A stretch of 64,000 nt of DNA from Lotus japonicus (taxonomy: Eukaryota > Streptophyta > Magnoliopsida > Fabales > Fabaceae). A program made the translations under genes and the position numbers. Where the stretch lies: contig NC_080044.1 in the NCBI RefSeq assembly GCF_012489685.1, positions 19,696,369-19,760,368 of the forward strand, in the 5' to 3' direction. A model generated the notes under the pieces. That model was given only the letters and a program-made list of their open reading frames with translations, searched no databases and had not been told where the DNA came from. Below, in pieces: positions 11,439 to 21,299 of this stretch (the first letter of the stretch is position 1; every line of letters begins with the position of its first letter).

Positions 11439-11879
11439 CTTTTCATCCTTTTTTTTTAATCAATAAACATATAAAAAGAAATCGAAGAAATAAAAGGGAG
11501 TAAAAAAAAAAATGAAAATATGTGAGAGTTTTAAACTGTGCAAATTATGTGAGGTAAATTTGATGTGTATTTAGGTAATTTTCATATAGATTTTTAATTT
11601 TTGTTTCATGTGGAATGAAAGTAACTTTCTCCCTTAAGAGAGATAACCTCACAATAATATGAATATTCACGACTCGAACATATTTCCCTCAAAGAAAGAC
11701 ATCTTATCCAAAAAGAAAATAATTTTCATTTTCTTGGAGGTAACAATAGTTTTCATATAGAATAATTGTTGATTGAGCACAAAAACATAAAAAAATGGAA
11801 AATATAACCAGATTTTGACTCGGGAAGTTTCAATTCAAGTCCTTGTATTGTGACCCGTGAAATACACGGAGATATTAAT

Positions 11880-13560
11880 TTTTGTTCGTAATGTGTATTT
11901 TTTTTTCATATTCTTAGTTATTTTTTATAGATTTATTAAAAGAAGAATTATAAATTAAAAGAATAAAATTCATTTTAATTATAAGAATTGTTGAATCTGC
12001 TTCACACCGGTGCTATCATGCCTGAAGCCGATGAGTTTAGTGGAGGTTTTTGGGATTTTATGCATCTTGGAGTTTTGACGGATCGGTTTTGCGTATTTTT
12101 TTTAAGTCAAGAAAATGTTTTTACTTAGATATTCAAATAACTTTACTATGCAGTATGCATATGAATCTCACAGAGGAAAGAAGAGCTAACCTAGAACAAA
12201 TTGGCGCCCTTGACTGGCCGAATCCCAAAATAATTTGTACACTTGATATTTCCATCGTTGCATATTGAATTGCTCTTAGTTGCAAGGTCTTCACAACTTA
12301 CACGTAAGCTAAGCTACTTAACGCTCAATTCCCAGTATGCTTCCATCAAACATGGTTCTTTTCAACTGTGCACCCAATCTCAATCTTCATCATCAGCATC
12401 CCAAGTTTTTGGTCTTACACAGATGAACTATCATAAATAAATTTTCTTCGTTATTTTCTTGGCTTAAGTACGCCACCATCGGGTCTGCGTATAAGCCTCA
12501 AAGTGTACACATCAGTTGATTGTCTTCGCAATTTTTATTCTAATTTTAATAAAGTAAGCCTAATGTTTTAGGAAACCCAAAAAATTTTAATATAATCAAT
12601 CAATGTATGAAAAAGACTCACGCCGAATCGTGTAGCGCAACATAAATATGCCTATTTGTCTTTCCATCCTTTTCACTTTCTATTAATCCACCTTTTTGAA
12701 CTAAATGTCCAATAACATCTAAAATAATAAAATGATGATTATTAGTAAACTACAGTGTGGAACATGCAATGCTTCTGTTGTATGAGAAGTATCCTAGCAA
12801 GTATTAGTCATTAGCGGTTGTCTGAATTTTAGGAAATTGTATAAAATCATATTTTTCTCTAGGAATTGTGTCACTTGTAGTCTCTTAAACTTTTGAGATG
12901 CTCATTAAAGTAATCTTGTATTTATGCTTCATGACTCTACATTTCTTAGCAGATGTTTGAACCATAAAATTCTGAATCACAGAAACTTGTCATTTACACA
13001 ATGTATCACTAATCTGTGTCATTTGACTCCGGCTAATGGTTGCATGGATCTTCGAGTGCTGTTTTATTTTCAAAACGAAAAATTTCAATTATAAAAATTC
13101 ATGTTTTTTATGGTAACAATAAATAGTTTGAATTAGGTACCATGGAAATGGAAAAAACTATGGAAATAGAATACTTGTTCATCAGTAGCAACTTAACACT
13201 ATTAACAACTTGAGGTTTTTTGAAATCTCTTATTTCTCACACATGGAGCACACAAACTCTGATCTTTCATTCGATCTTTCCTGCGAAAATATCGGATACC
13301 TTATGCAAAGTTTGGGCCATCCTACTTAACAAAATGTTGAGAATATCAAAAAGGAAATATTTTGTTAGGTGTTTCAATTTTACATGATGAAATCAAGTTG
13401 AAGATCATCATGAAAAAAAAAACATGTGAGAACACATGTAAACATTCTAGGCTAGTACATCAATAGTTACCCTTTGAATATATGTACCTGGAAAAATGTC
13501 TTGAAGCTTGAGCCTTTGAAAAAATAAAAGCAAATACATAAACAAAGCTTATATGAATAG
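11880..13560. other. AT-rich region, no supported gene
   Basis: The short frames here (for example near 12050-12440) have no recognisable motif, and their composition follows the AT-rich background. A less AT-rich patch at 12000-12440 may be a relic of an unidentified sequence; I cannot name it. Confidence 0.4.
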
Positions 13561-14353
13561 CACATGTCTTATTTATATACTTGTAGAGATAAAGGTTAGT
13601 GAGAGTTTTTTTTTAAGATGTTATTTGAGATTAAGTTTGTCTTTTTAAATTTCATAACTCATAAAAAATAAATAATAATAAATTTATTTAAAATTTTTTT
13701 GAAGTTAATAGTAGAAGTATATAGATAGAGGAGTTTTTTTATTGTATAATCTTCAACTTTTAAGGTTTATTATTACTATTAATTATCAGTTGATTAGAAC
13801 TTAAACAAATCAAAACTAATAAAATGTATGTTATGGAATTCCCTATATTTTTTAGTGATATTATATTTAATATTAATTTTGTCTTATGAAATTTCATAAC
13901 TAATATGAATTAAATAGTAATAAATTTTTTGAAAATAACATTGAGTTTAATAGTAGAAAGTTATATACTAACATTAATGGATGAGTTTAATAGGGATGGT
14001 TTTTATATTTTTTTCATCGCATGTTTGGGATATTTATTTTTGTAATTATGTATCTTTTTATTTAATATTAAGTTTGTCGTTTTGAATTTCATAACTCATA
14101 AGAAATAAATAATGATAAATTTATTTAAAATAATTTTGAAGTTAATAGTCGAAGTCCATAGAATTACATTGATGAAGGAAGTTAAAGAGGAAGGGATATA
14201 TGAGAGTTTTTGTTTATTGAATGACATTTAACTTTTAAGGTTTATATTAATATTAATTATTAGTTGATTAATGTTTGAACAAATCTAAACTAATAGTATG
14301 TGTCTCATAGAATTCTCTATGCTTTTTTAGTGATATCATATTTAATATTAATG

Positions 14354-14785
14354 TTGTCCTATAGCATTCCATCGTTCATATGAATTAAATAATAATAAAA
14401 TTATTTGAAATAATTTTCATAAAGGACGGTTGAGATTAAAAGTTTGTTGAATATTGAACGGCTCTGATAAATCTCATATGAAATAATGTTCACCATTAAA
14501 AACAAACACATGAAACATTATTTATTGATAGACTATTTTACCCTTGAAGTTGCTAAACAATTTTGTCCTATAGCATTCCATAGCTCATATGAATTACATA
14601 ATAATAAATTTATTTGAAATAATTTTCATAAAGGACGGTTGAGATTAAAAGTTTGCTGAATATTGAAAGACTCTAATAAACCTCATATGAAATAATGTTC
14701 ACAATTACTTAAAAGCTCATAGTTAAAAACAAACACATGAAACATTAATTATTAATTAACTATCTTACCCTTAAAGCTGCTAAAC
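14354..14785. repeat. Direct tandem duplication, ~210 bp x 2
   Basis: Both units begin TTGTCCTATAGCATTCCAT and run through CATAAAGGACGGTTGAGATT and AACAAACACATGAAACATTA to a CTATTTTACCC or CTATCTTACCC box. The second unit starts at 14563 and has an extra ~18 bp (ACTTAAAAGCTCATAG region). More degraded copies of the first part occur upstream at about 13640, 13880 and 14080. Confidence 0.8.
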
Positions 14786-14796
14786 TTCTCCTTTAT

Positions 14797-14873
14797 ATTA
14801 TATAGATATAGATATAGATATAGATAGATAGATAGATATAGATATAGATATAGATATAGATATAGATAGACAA
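14797..14873. repeat. (GATATA)/(GATA) microsatellite
   Basis: Runs of TATAGATATAGA alternate with GATAGATAGATA, directly following a Helitron-like terminal motif. Confidence 0.95.
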
Positions 14874-15867
14874 TTCAGATAATAATGTGCTTAAAAATAT
14901 TTTAACATTTTTCTGACTCATATAAAATAGTCATCGTTACTAATTGTCTTATAACAACTACAATATCATTTAAAGAATAATAAGATCCATGTTTAAATTC
15001 ATTACGAATGAAATGAAAGAAAAAAATTTAAATTGAAAATGAAATATCAAACAACAATAATCACCAATAAAAAATTATAAAGTTTATTTTTAAAGCTGCT
15101 AAAACTATAATAACCAAGAAATGAATTTAAATTGAAACCGAAAGTTAGTATTTAAATAACATTTAATCTATTTATCTTATGATTGAGTTATAGAATAAAA
15201 AAATTAAGATTCAAATAATTTAACTTGAATGCCATTCATCCTTCAATTTCAATCAAAAATTAAGGATTTCATTTCAATAGGGAAATGAAAAAAAAATGAA
15301 GTACAGTCGACCAATAGAATTGATAGATAAAAGAAATAAGAAGGCAGAACAAAACCGAAAATTGAACAAATAATGTAAAATTAGTGCATTGTAGTGTAAG
15401 TGACACCTAAAAATGACAAAAAATAAATTAAACCTAATGTATTGAAAGAGAAGAAGGACGATGAAGATGACAACACCACATAAAGTGAAATAAAATAAAG
15501 ATGACTCTCATTCAGTAGACCAAGTTGACAATCAAACAATTAAAAAGTACAACAGATGCAAGAAACTTTCATATTTTAAAGATAGTATATTGGAAAAACA
15601 GAAACAATAACAATAAAACATGAAAGAAGAAAAAATTGAAACGAAATCAATTAAATGTAAAATAAGAACAAATACTTCATTGTGTTAGATTAGAAAAAAA
15701 AAATCATTTGGTCGATTTAGTTGATAATGAAAATGCGAAAAAAAGTAAGAAACTTACTTTAACTGAAGATTGAACTGTCAAAGAAATGGAAGCAACATCC
15801 TAAAATTGTGCATGAAAAACAATGAAACACAAATAAAGAAATGAAAAAGGAGAAAACGGAATAGAAG

Positions 15868-16266
15868 TTAAGAAAATATCATAATAATGTTATTAATCCA
15901 TAGAGAACTCTTACCGGATGGACGATAATGATGGAGAAGAACATCAATGCTTAAGAATGAAAAATGATGATGAAGAAGAAGTCGCTGATAAAAAAGAAGA
16001 GATGAAGTAGAAAATGTTCTAATATGACAGAAGATCTTCTTGTGTAGGGATGGAGCTGTTGGAGAATCCAAATGTGAGAGATTTCTTCCAAATGAATAGA
16101 GGTTATGAAGATCAAGATGGGAAAGATGAAAGGAATATGAAAGTGGAATGGAAAGGTGTTTCATATATGTGAGAAAAAGGAAGAGACTCTTGATATTTTT
16201 GTAACCACATTCAATAGTTACAAAAGCAACAAAGAAAACAACCAAGAATGTGAAAATGTTTCTCAA
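15868..16266 (-). CDS. Hypothetical 132-residue frame, doubtful
   Basis: The frame starts with a hydrophobic, signal-peptide-like segment (residues 1-20, MRNIFTFLVVFFVAFVTIEC) and then becomes rich in Ser, His, Leu and Phe with no recognisable domain. The cysteine spacing does not fit nodule cysteine-rich or defensin peptides. It lies inside the Helitron-like block and could be a captured gene piece or a chance frame. I see no promoter, intron or homologue that supports it. Confidence 0.15.
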   Translation of the reverse strand: MRNIFTFLVVFFVAFVTIECGYKNIKSLFLFLTYMKHLSIPLSYSFHLSHLDLHNLYSFGRNLSHLDSPTAPSLHKKIFCHIRTFSTSSLLFYQRLLLHHHFSFLSIDVLLHHYRPSGKSSLWINNIIMIFS

Positions 16267-16713
16267 AGGGTTTTGTAAGAAAATGATGCACGGTTAGGAT
16301 TAGAAGCAAACAACGGTCAAGATTGAATTCACAAATTTACATATATGCCCATGAAAAAATATTCACTCATGTGCATTGATTCATTGAATTACTATCTTAC
16401 CCTTAAAGTTGCAAAAAATCCTCCAACTTCTCTTCTAAAGGATTATTAATATTAATTAAGATTGAATTAATAATTCAATAAATGAAAACTAAGTATGTTT
16501 GCCCTATGGAATTCCATAACTAATAACATCTACATAATAATAAGTACATTTAAAATTGTAAGGACGGTCAAGATCAAAACTAATCAACGGTCATGATTGA
16601 TTTCCAGAAAATTATTCTACAAAATTACATAAAGATCCATGGTAAAATATTCATTCATGAGTCATAGTCTATTGCATGACTATTTTACCCCCCTTGTTGC
16701 CAAACTTTACTTT

Positions 16714-16759
16714 TATATAATATATAGATATAGATAGATAGATATAGATATAGATAGAT

Positions 16760-16790
<31 letters not shown>

Positions 16791-16806
16791 TAGATATAAA
16801 TAGATA
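16714..16806. repeat. (TAGA)/(TATAGA) microsatellite
   Basis: About 90 bp of TAGATA and TATAGA repeats follow CTTTTATATAATATATAGA, the same junction type as at 14790. Confidence 0.95.
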
Positions 16807-17603
16807 AGTAGATGAATATAATTCTTATTCTGACAAACCAAGTTCATTAAATTTTATAGAGATGTGTCTGATTTAAAAAAAAAACTAAGATACAAACTAG
16901 ACAAAAAACGTGCATACACAATTAAGCGTGAAGTAAATTTCTCTCAATCTCAATCAACACTACCTCAGTATATCAAGCTAGAGTATTTTAACATTCAAAC
17001 TACGCAAAATTAAATTAAATTAATCAAGTAATAGCTCCAACGAACTCTAATTAAAACAAACTTCCGAACACAGTTGCAACTTGTAACATATATTGATTGT
17101 AGAAAAATGGAAAAAGAAAGTTAGGTGTTTGATAGAAATGTTTTTAATTTTTAATGCATGTATCCCTATTTTAGGTAACTTAAATTCATATTTCAATATT
17201 AAAGCAACAAATGGAAACACCGTCAGCATTCACATAAATCTGGGCATAAGGAAAATAAATAGCACAGAAGAAAAACCTATAATTATAAGACCAACAGATT
17301 TTCACTTTTTATTCTCAACAAAATGAGGGATAGAAATATGCTTCACAATGAAAAAGTCAATTAACATCCTCCTATATAAACTCATGTTTTCCTGTCAATT
17401 AGAGAAAACACGACTTCAAACTGAAAGAAGTAGTCCAAACAACTAAAAATCTAAATTTACAATTAATCAGTGCAAATCCATTACAAAACCACAGATGAAC
17501 AAATAAGATAAATTCCATATTGTAAAAAAAGAAGCATCATGATTCCTATCTCAGCTATCAACATCTATCACTATAGCATACAGTCATCTCAATGTATTAT
17601 GAC
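16807..17603. other. AT-rich 3' flank of the gene relic, no gene seen
   Basis: It contains only short frames on both strands without motifs. It may hold old 3' untranslated sequence of the gene relic to its right. Confidence 0.45.
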
Positions 17604-17724
17604 CAGGGTTCTAAATTGCGGTCTGTAACTGCAATGTAACAGGTTTTGTAGCAACGACAACGCGACCACAGTTGCAGCCATTTCAACCCGCAGTTCTGCA
17701 GCGCAGCCGCAATCAAAATCCCTG
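17604..17724. mobile_element. 121-bp MITE (hAT-like) at the end of the gene relic
   Basis: The imperfect terminal inverted repeats are CAGGGTTCTAAATTGCGGTC on the left and the complement of CAGGGATTTTGATTGCGGC on the right. The flanks resemble an 8-bp duplication with one mismatch (ATTATGAC and ATTATTAC). The interior is rich in GCAACTGC-type repeats. The right flank overlaps the TAA stop codon of the gene relic. Confidence 0.6.
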
Positions 17725-17728
17725 ATTA

Positions 17729-18850
17729 TTACTGCACCACTTTATTTTGTTTGATACAAGCTGGTGCCTTGAACTCCTGGCATTTACGAATTGATGTAGC
17801 CTCAGTTGGCATCACTCGGTTAGTGGATGGCTCCACTGGAAACACAGGTATACTATCAACATGATGATTGCCAGTGTTCATTTCAGTCAATGAAGAAATT
17901 CTGGCTTTTATTCCTTCCCTCGGCTGCGCATCTTTCGAGGAGCAAATGCTTAAGGGCAATTTCTTTAGCTTTGTCCTTCCTCTCTTCTTACCTGTGGGAG
18001 ACGAATCTTCACAGTTTTTCTGTTTTGACTGGCTTAACTCTGCTTCCCTATTATCTATCTCTATTCGTCTAGATCTATCATCTTTGATTCCCTTCTTGTC
18101 TTTCTTACTCGAACATACCTCCTGGTTGGATCCTTCAGAATAAATCTTGCCCGCAATTACATGCCTGTTGTTCAAAGATAAGCAATCTTGTCCAACTTCC
18201 ATACTAGATACAGAGCCCTCAGTTTCATAACTTGAAGAGCTTCTAGGCTTCTTCGATCTGCAACCTTTTGACCCCGACCTCGGAGAATTCTTAGAGATTC
18301 TTGGAGAACTATTCATGGCTCGATGTAGTTTACGAGCTAATTCCTCATCTTTCATAGTATTTTCAATTGGTTTGTTATTTTTGTACAACAGCTAAACTGG
18401 GAGATGCTTCTTTGACTTGCTCTATTTCAGATTTCTTTCCTTGCTGATTGTGTCCTCAGAGAAAGACGCAACCAAATCTAAAGCACTCTTGGCTGCTGCA
18501 ACCGCCTTCGCTGCTATTGCAGCTTTTTCTTCAGCTGCAGCTCTAGCAGCCTCTGCAACCTTAGTTGCAGCAATTGCAGCTGTTTTTTAGGCCTCCACAA
18601 CCTCCACAGGCGTCAGGTTAGGGTTATTTGAGTGACAACTCAACAAATGCTTAAGTCGGGCTTCAAATTCACTTGAAAAAGATGAGGATGAAGGGGAAGC
18701 AACATCTGTAACACAAGAAGCAGCAACTGGAGATGGAGAGGCAGTAGCTTCACTATCTGAATTCTGTTTTTTCAATCCAGCAAGAAGACGTTTCCGAGGC
18801 GGCAAAAGAACTTCGGAATCCAACTGATTGGCATCATACATGTTGTCCAT
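17729..18850 (-). pseudogene. Plant gene relic: LPPRKRLLAGLKKQ protein, three in-frame stops
   Basis: One frame runs from an ATG at 18850 to a TAA at 17729. It encodes an acidic/Ser-rich protein with LPPRKRLLAGLKKQ (about residues 16-29), an Ala-rich helical block of AAEEKAAIAAKAV type near 107-125, EELARKLHRAMNSSPRISKN near 168-187, and basic Lys/Arg clusters such as KKRGRTKLKKLP that suggest a nuclear protein. Three stops interrupt it without any frame change: TAA at 18587-18589, TAG at 18422-18424 and TAG at 18392-18394. From memory, full-length legume relatives exist that lack these stops; their function is unknown to me. Intron-like sequence upstream argues against a processed copy. Readthrough is unlikely but not excluded. 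Confidence 0.7.
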
Positions 18851-18910
18851 GCTCCCCCAAGTAAATTCAATTTAAAACTCAATAAAATACAGATTAAATA
18901 TTCACAATGA

Positions 18911-19760
18911 TCAAACTGTCACTATATTGGAAATCATATCATTGGGAGAGCGATCAAACCTTTCCGATCTCAACATCCCTAATGATGTGATCCAAGATTT
19001 TATTAAACCTACAAGATCCTTAACAAACCCTACATAAAACTTTGACCAATTCAAACAGTATCCAAGGTGGTACAATTTTCTGTTAAGAACCCTCGTTGAG
19101 GGTAAGAAATATGACTCATACCCATCATCAAATTCTTCCATTCCACCTCTTCAATTCCTAAATAGAAAGCAACAAAAACACGAATCAAACACAAACTAAA
19201 TGTTACCACAAGCAATAACATTCATCAGAATGAATTTACCAATAGAAAACAAACACACAACAACATATAAGGTCAATTTTAAATCATCATCCAACCCCAC
19301 TATTCCTATAGCAATCAAAATAAAAAGAAAACAAGCCAAGGATGCATAATTCAGCAACATAATCAAAAGATCCAGGACACAAAAATGACTTGAATTATAT
19401 CCCAATTCAGCTCAAAACAGGTTTTTTATTCCCAAAGCGATTTGAATCAATCAAGAAAACAATGAATCATGAACAACAAGCAACCCAAGACAGCTTAAAT
19501 CTGGATTCAGCAGAGTCATGCAAAATCAATGACAGTTTTAAAAAGGGGTTCCATAAGTCAAATTCAATAACACACAGAAAATTGAAGATCAAATGAGCAT
19601 TTTGGAATGAAAGAGGTCCATAAGTACCTGATCATGTGGAGGAAGCACAAGGCAGAAAGAGGAAGATCCAGGGTTAGGGTTTTCAGAGAGAGAGAGAGAG
19701 AATAAGAGGTTGTGTTGTGATGATGAAGAACAAAATCCAGGGCATGTGGAAGAAAAACCC
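18911..19760 (-). pseudogene. Upstream exons and 5' untranslated region of the gene relic
   Basis: The minus strand shows a CT-rich leader (CTCTCTCTCTCTCTG, 19689-19705) followed by an ATCAG/GTACTT donor near 19627. A TTTCTATTTAG/GAATTG acceptor precedes an ATG at 19141 that opens a 76-codon frame (MEEFDDGYESYF start). A further TTGGGGGAG/CATGG acceptor-like site lies directly before the ATG of the main frame. The likely arrangement is a non-coding exon 1, an intron of about 470 bp and one more small exon. Whether the 76-codon frame joins the main one or is an upstream frame cannot be decided here. Confidence 0.4.
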
Positions 19761-20885
19761 AACATGTTTCTTTTTATATTACATGTATTTTGTTTTTAAT
19801 GATAAAATGTGAAAGTGGGAGAATTTCAATTGGTTAGTTATAGAACGGTAAACACGCAAATCCCATAAAAACATCGATGAACTAACTACTCTTCATTTTT
19901 ACTTTTACTTTTGTTGTCAAACTATGTCAATGTCAATGCGATAAGTTTGGTGTCTAGAGGGTGAAGTTCATGTGGAATAAAAAAAACCTTTATAGTAGTG
20001 TATACTTATTTTACACATGCAATCAATTAAACACCATATCATAAATTTATTATATTTTAATTAAAATTAAAAGAGAATGTGACAACTTGGTCCTATATGG
20101 TCACAATGTAATTAGATGTTAATGTAAAGCATCTTTATACGAACAATGCATATTCATTAATCTCAATAAATTATCATTTGATTATTGTTCAAAATTTAAC
20201 ATTTATTTTTTAGTGGCTATAGCTAGTTTCACCTTAAAGTTTTTTTTTAAGTTGGAATTGACGAATGTCTTTTTTTAGCTTATGCTTTGTCAGCGTTAAT
20301 TAATTACAACAGTAATTCATATATATATGAGTTTAAGTTATTATTACTTAAATTTCAAAAAAAAAAACTTATTATTACTTAAAAAACACATGATAAAATT
20401 TAGTAAATAAGTTATCCAAAACAATTTTGTATGAAAAGTGAATTTTTTTCTTTCTCTTTAAGAAGTCATCCGTGAAGAAACTATACAGAGAAATACATTT
20501 CATCTTAGACTTTAAAGAGGTAAATAAAATGGATAAATGCTGCAATATCAAAAAACTCATGTTCCTTTTTTTCAGGTGTATTTTCTGGGATTATCATCCA
20601 TATTCTTTTTTTTTTTGAAATTATCCATATTCGTTTTAATGCAATATTAAATGTATTAACTCACTTTCTTGTCATCACTCAATAAATAGCAGATAAAATC
20701 ATTAATATTTTCACATATGTTATCATCTAAATTATGGTAATTTTCCCTAAAGTAAATCTTTGTTGATTTATACAACCCGTTTAACAAACATAAAACTGAC
20801 AATTTAATATCAAGGTAAATATTGGGCAGAAAAAAATATATTGGGTAGAACCACTCTAATCTTAGATAACTAATGATATTCTTCT
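19761..20885. other. AT-rich upstream region, no gene seen
   Basis: This stretch lies 5' of the gene relic. It has poly-A and poly-T runs (20230-20245, 20360-20370, 20606-20620) and no motif-bearing frame. It may contain the old promoter, but no clear TATA box stands out. Confidence 0.4.
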
Positions 20886-21110
20886 TGCACCCTTGAAGCC
20901 GCCGGCGTGGCTCATGGGGCCTCTGTGGTTGAACGACATGAGGCAACCGCTGCCAGCACGGTCACTCCTTCCTCCTCCGCTATTTTCTCTTCTTTGCTAA
21001 GCCAACGTTGAGTTCATCTCCTCCAAAGACTGCAACGACATCGACATGTCCGGTTACACCAAGATCCAACTTCGCCTCTGTTCTCCATGGTGGCTACTTC
21101 ATGTATATGA
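20886..21110. other. GC-richer fragment of unknown origin
   Basis: It stands out by composition from the flanking AT-rich DNA and includes a plus-strand run encoding SSKDCNDIDMSGYTKIQLR. No complete frame or known domain was recognised. It could be a gene fragment or the 3' edge of element E. Confidence 0.3.
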
Positions 21111-21299
21111 GCTATTTTCCTATGTTCATCCAGTAGATGTAACTTTATGCTATAGCATGATCATTTCTCGAATTAGGGAAAAATTCATACCTCCAAGAAG
21201 TCTCGTGATCTTAACTAGGATCACATCCTTGAAATCCTATATGAGCTTAAAAGGAAGCTCTCTTATTGTGAAGCGGATCTTGGTCCTGAAAGATTGCAA

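Larger units (their letters stand above)
11029..16730. mobile_element. Helitron-like repeat block, probably several nested or degraded copies
   Basis: It opens with ACTTTTTACCCGTGTGATGCACGGGG, the same palindromic start as the previous block; a second degraded start (GACCCGTGAAATACACGG) is near 11852. A terminal motif, CTATTTTACCCTTGAAGTTGC followed by an AAACTTCTCCTTTATA-like run into TATAGATA repeats, occurs in full or in part near 14533, 14760, 16392 and 16682. Several 3' ends of one family are therefore stacked here. No helicase gene is seen. Confidence 0.35.

Noticed and set aside
20375..20946. Two minus-strand frames upstream of element E
   Set aside because: AT-rich composition, no domain and no start context; the longer one crosses the border into the GC-richer patch.
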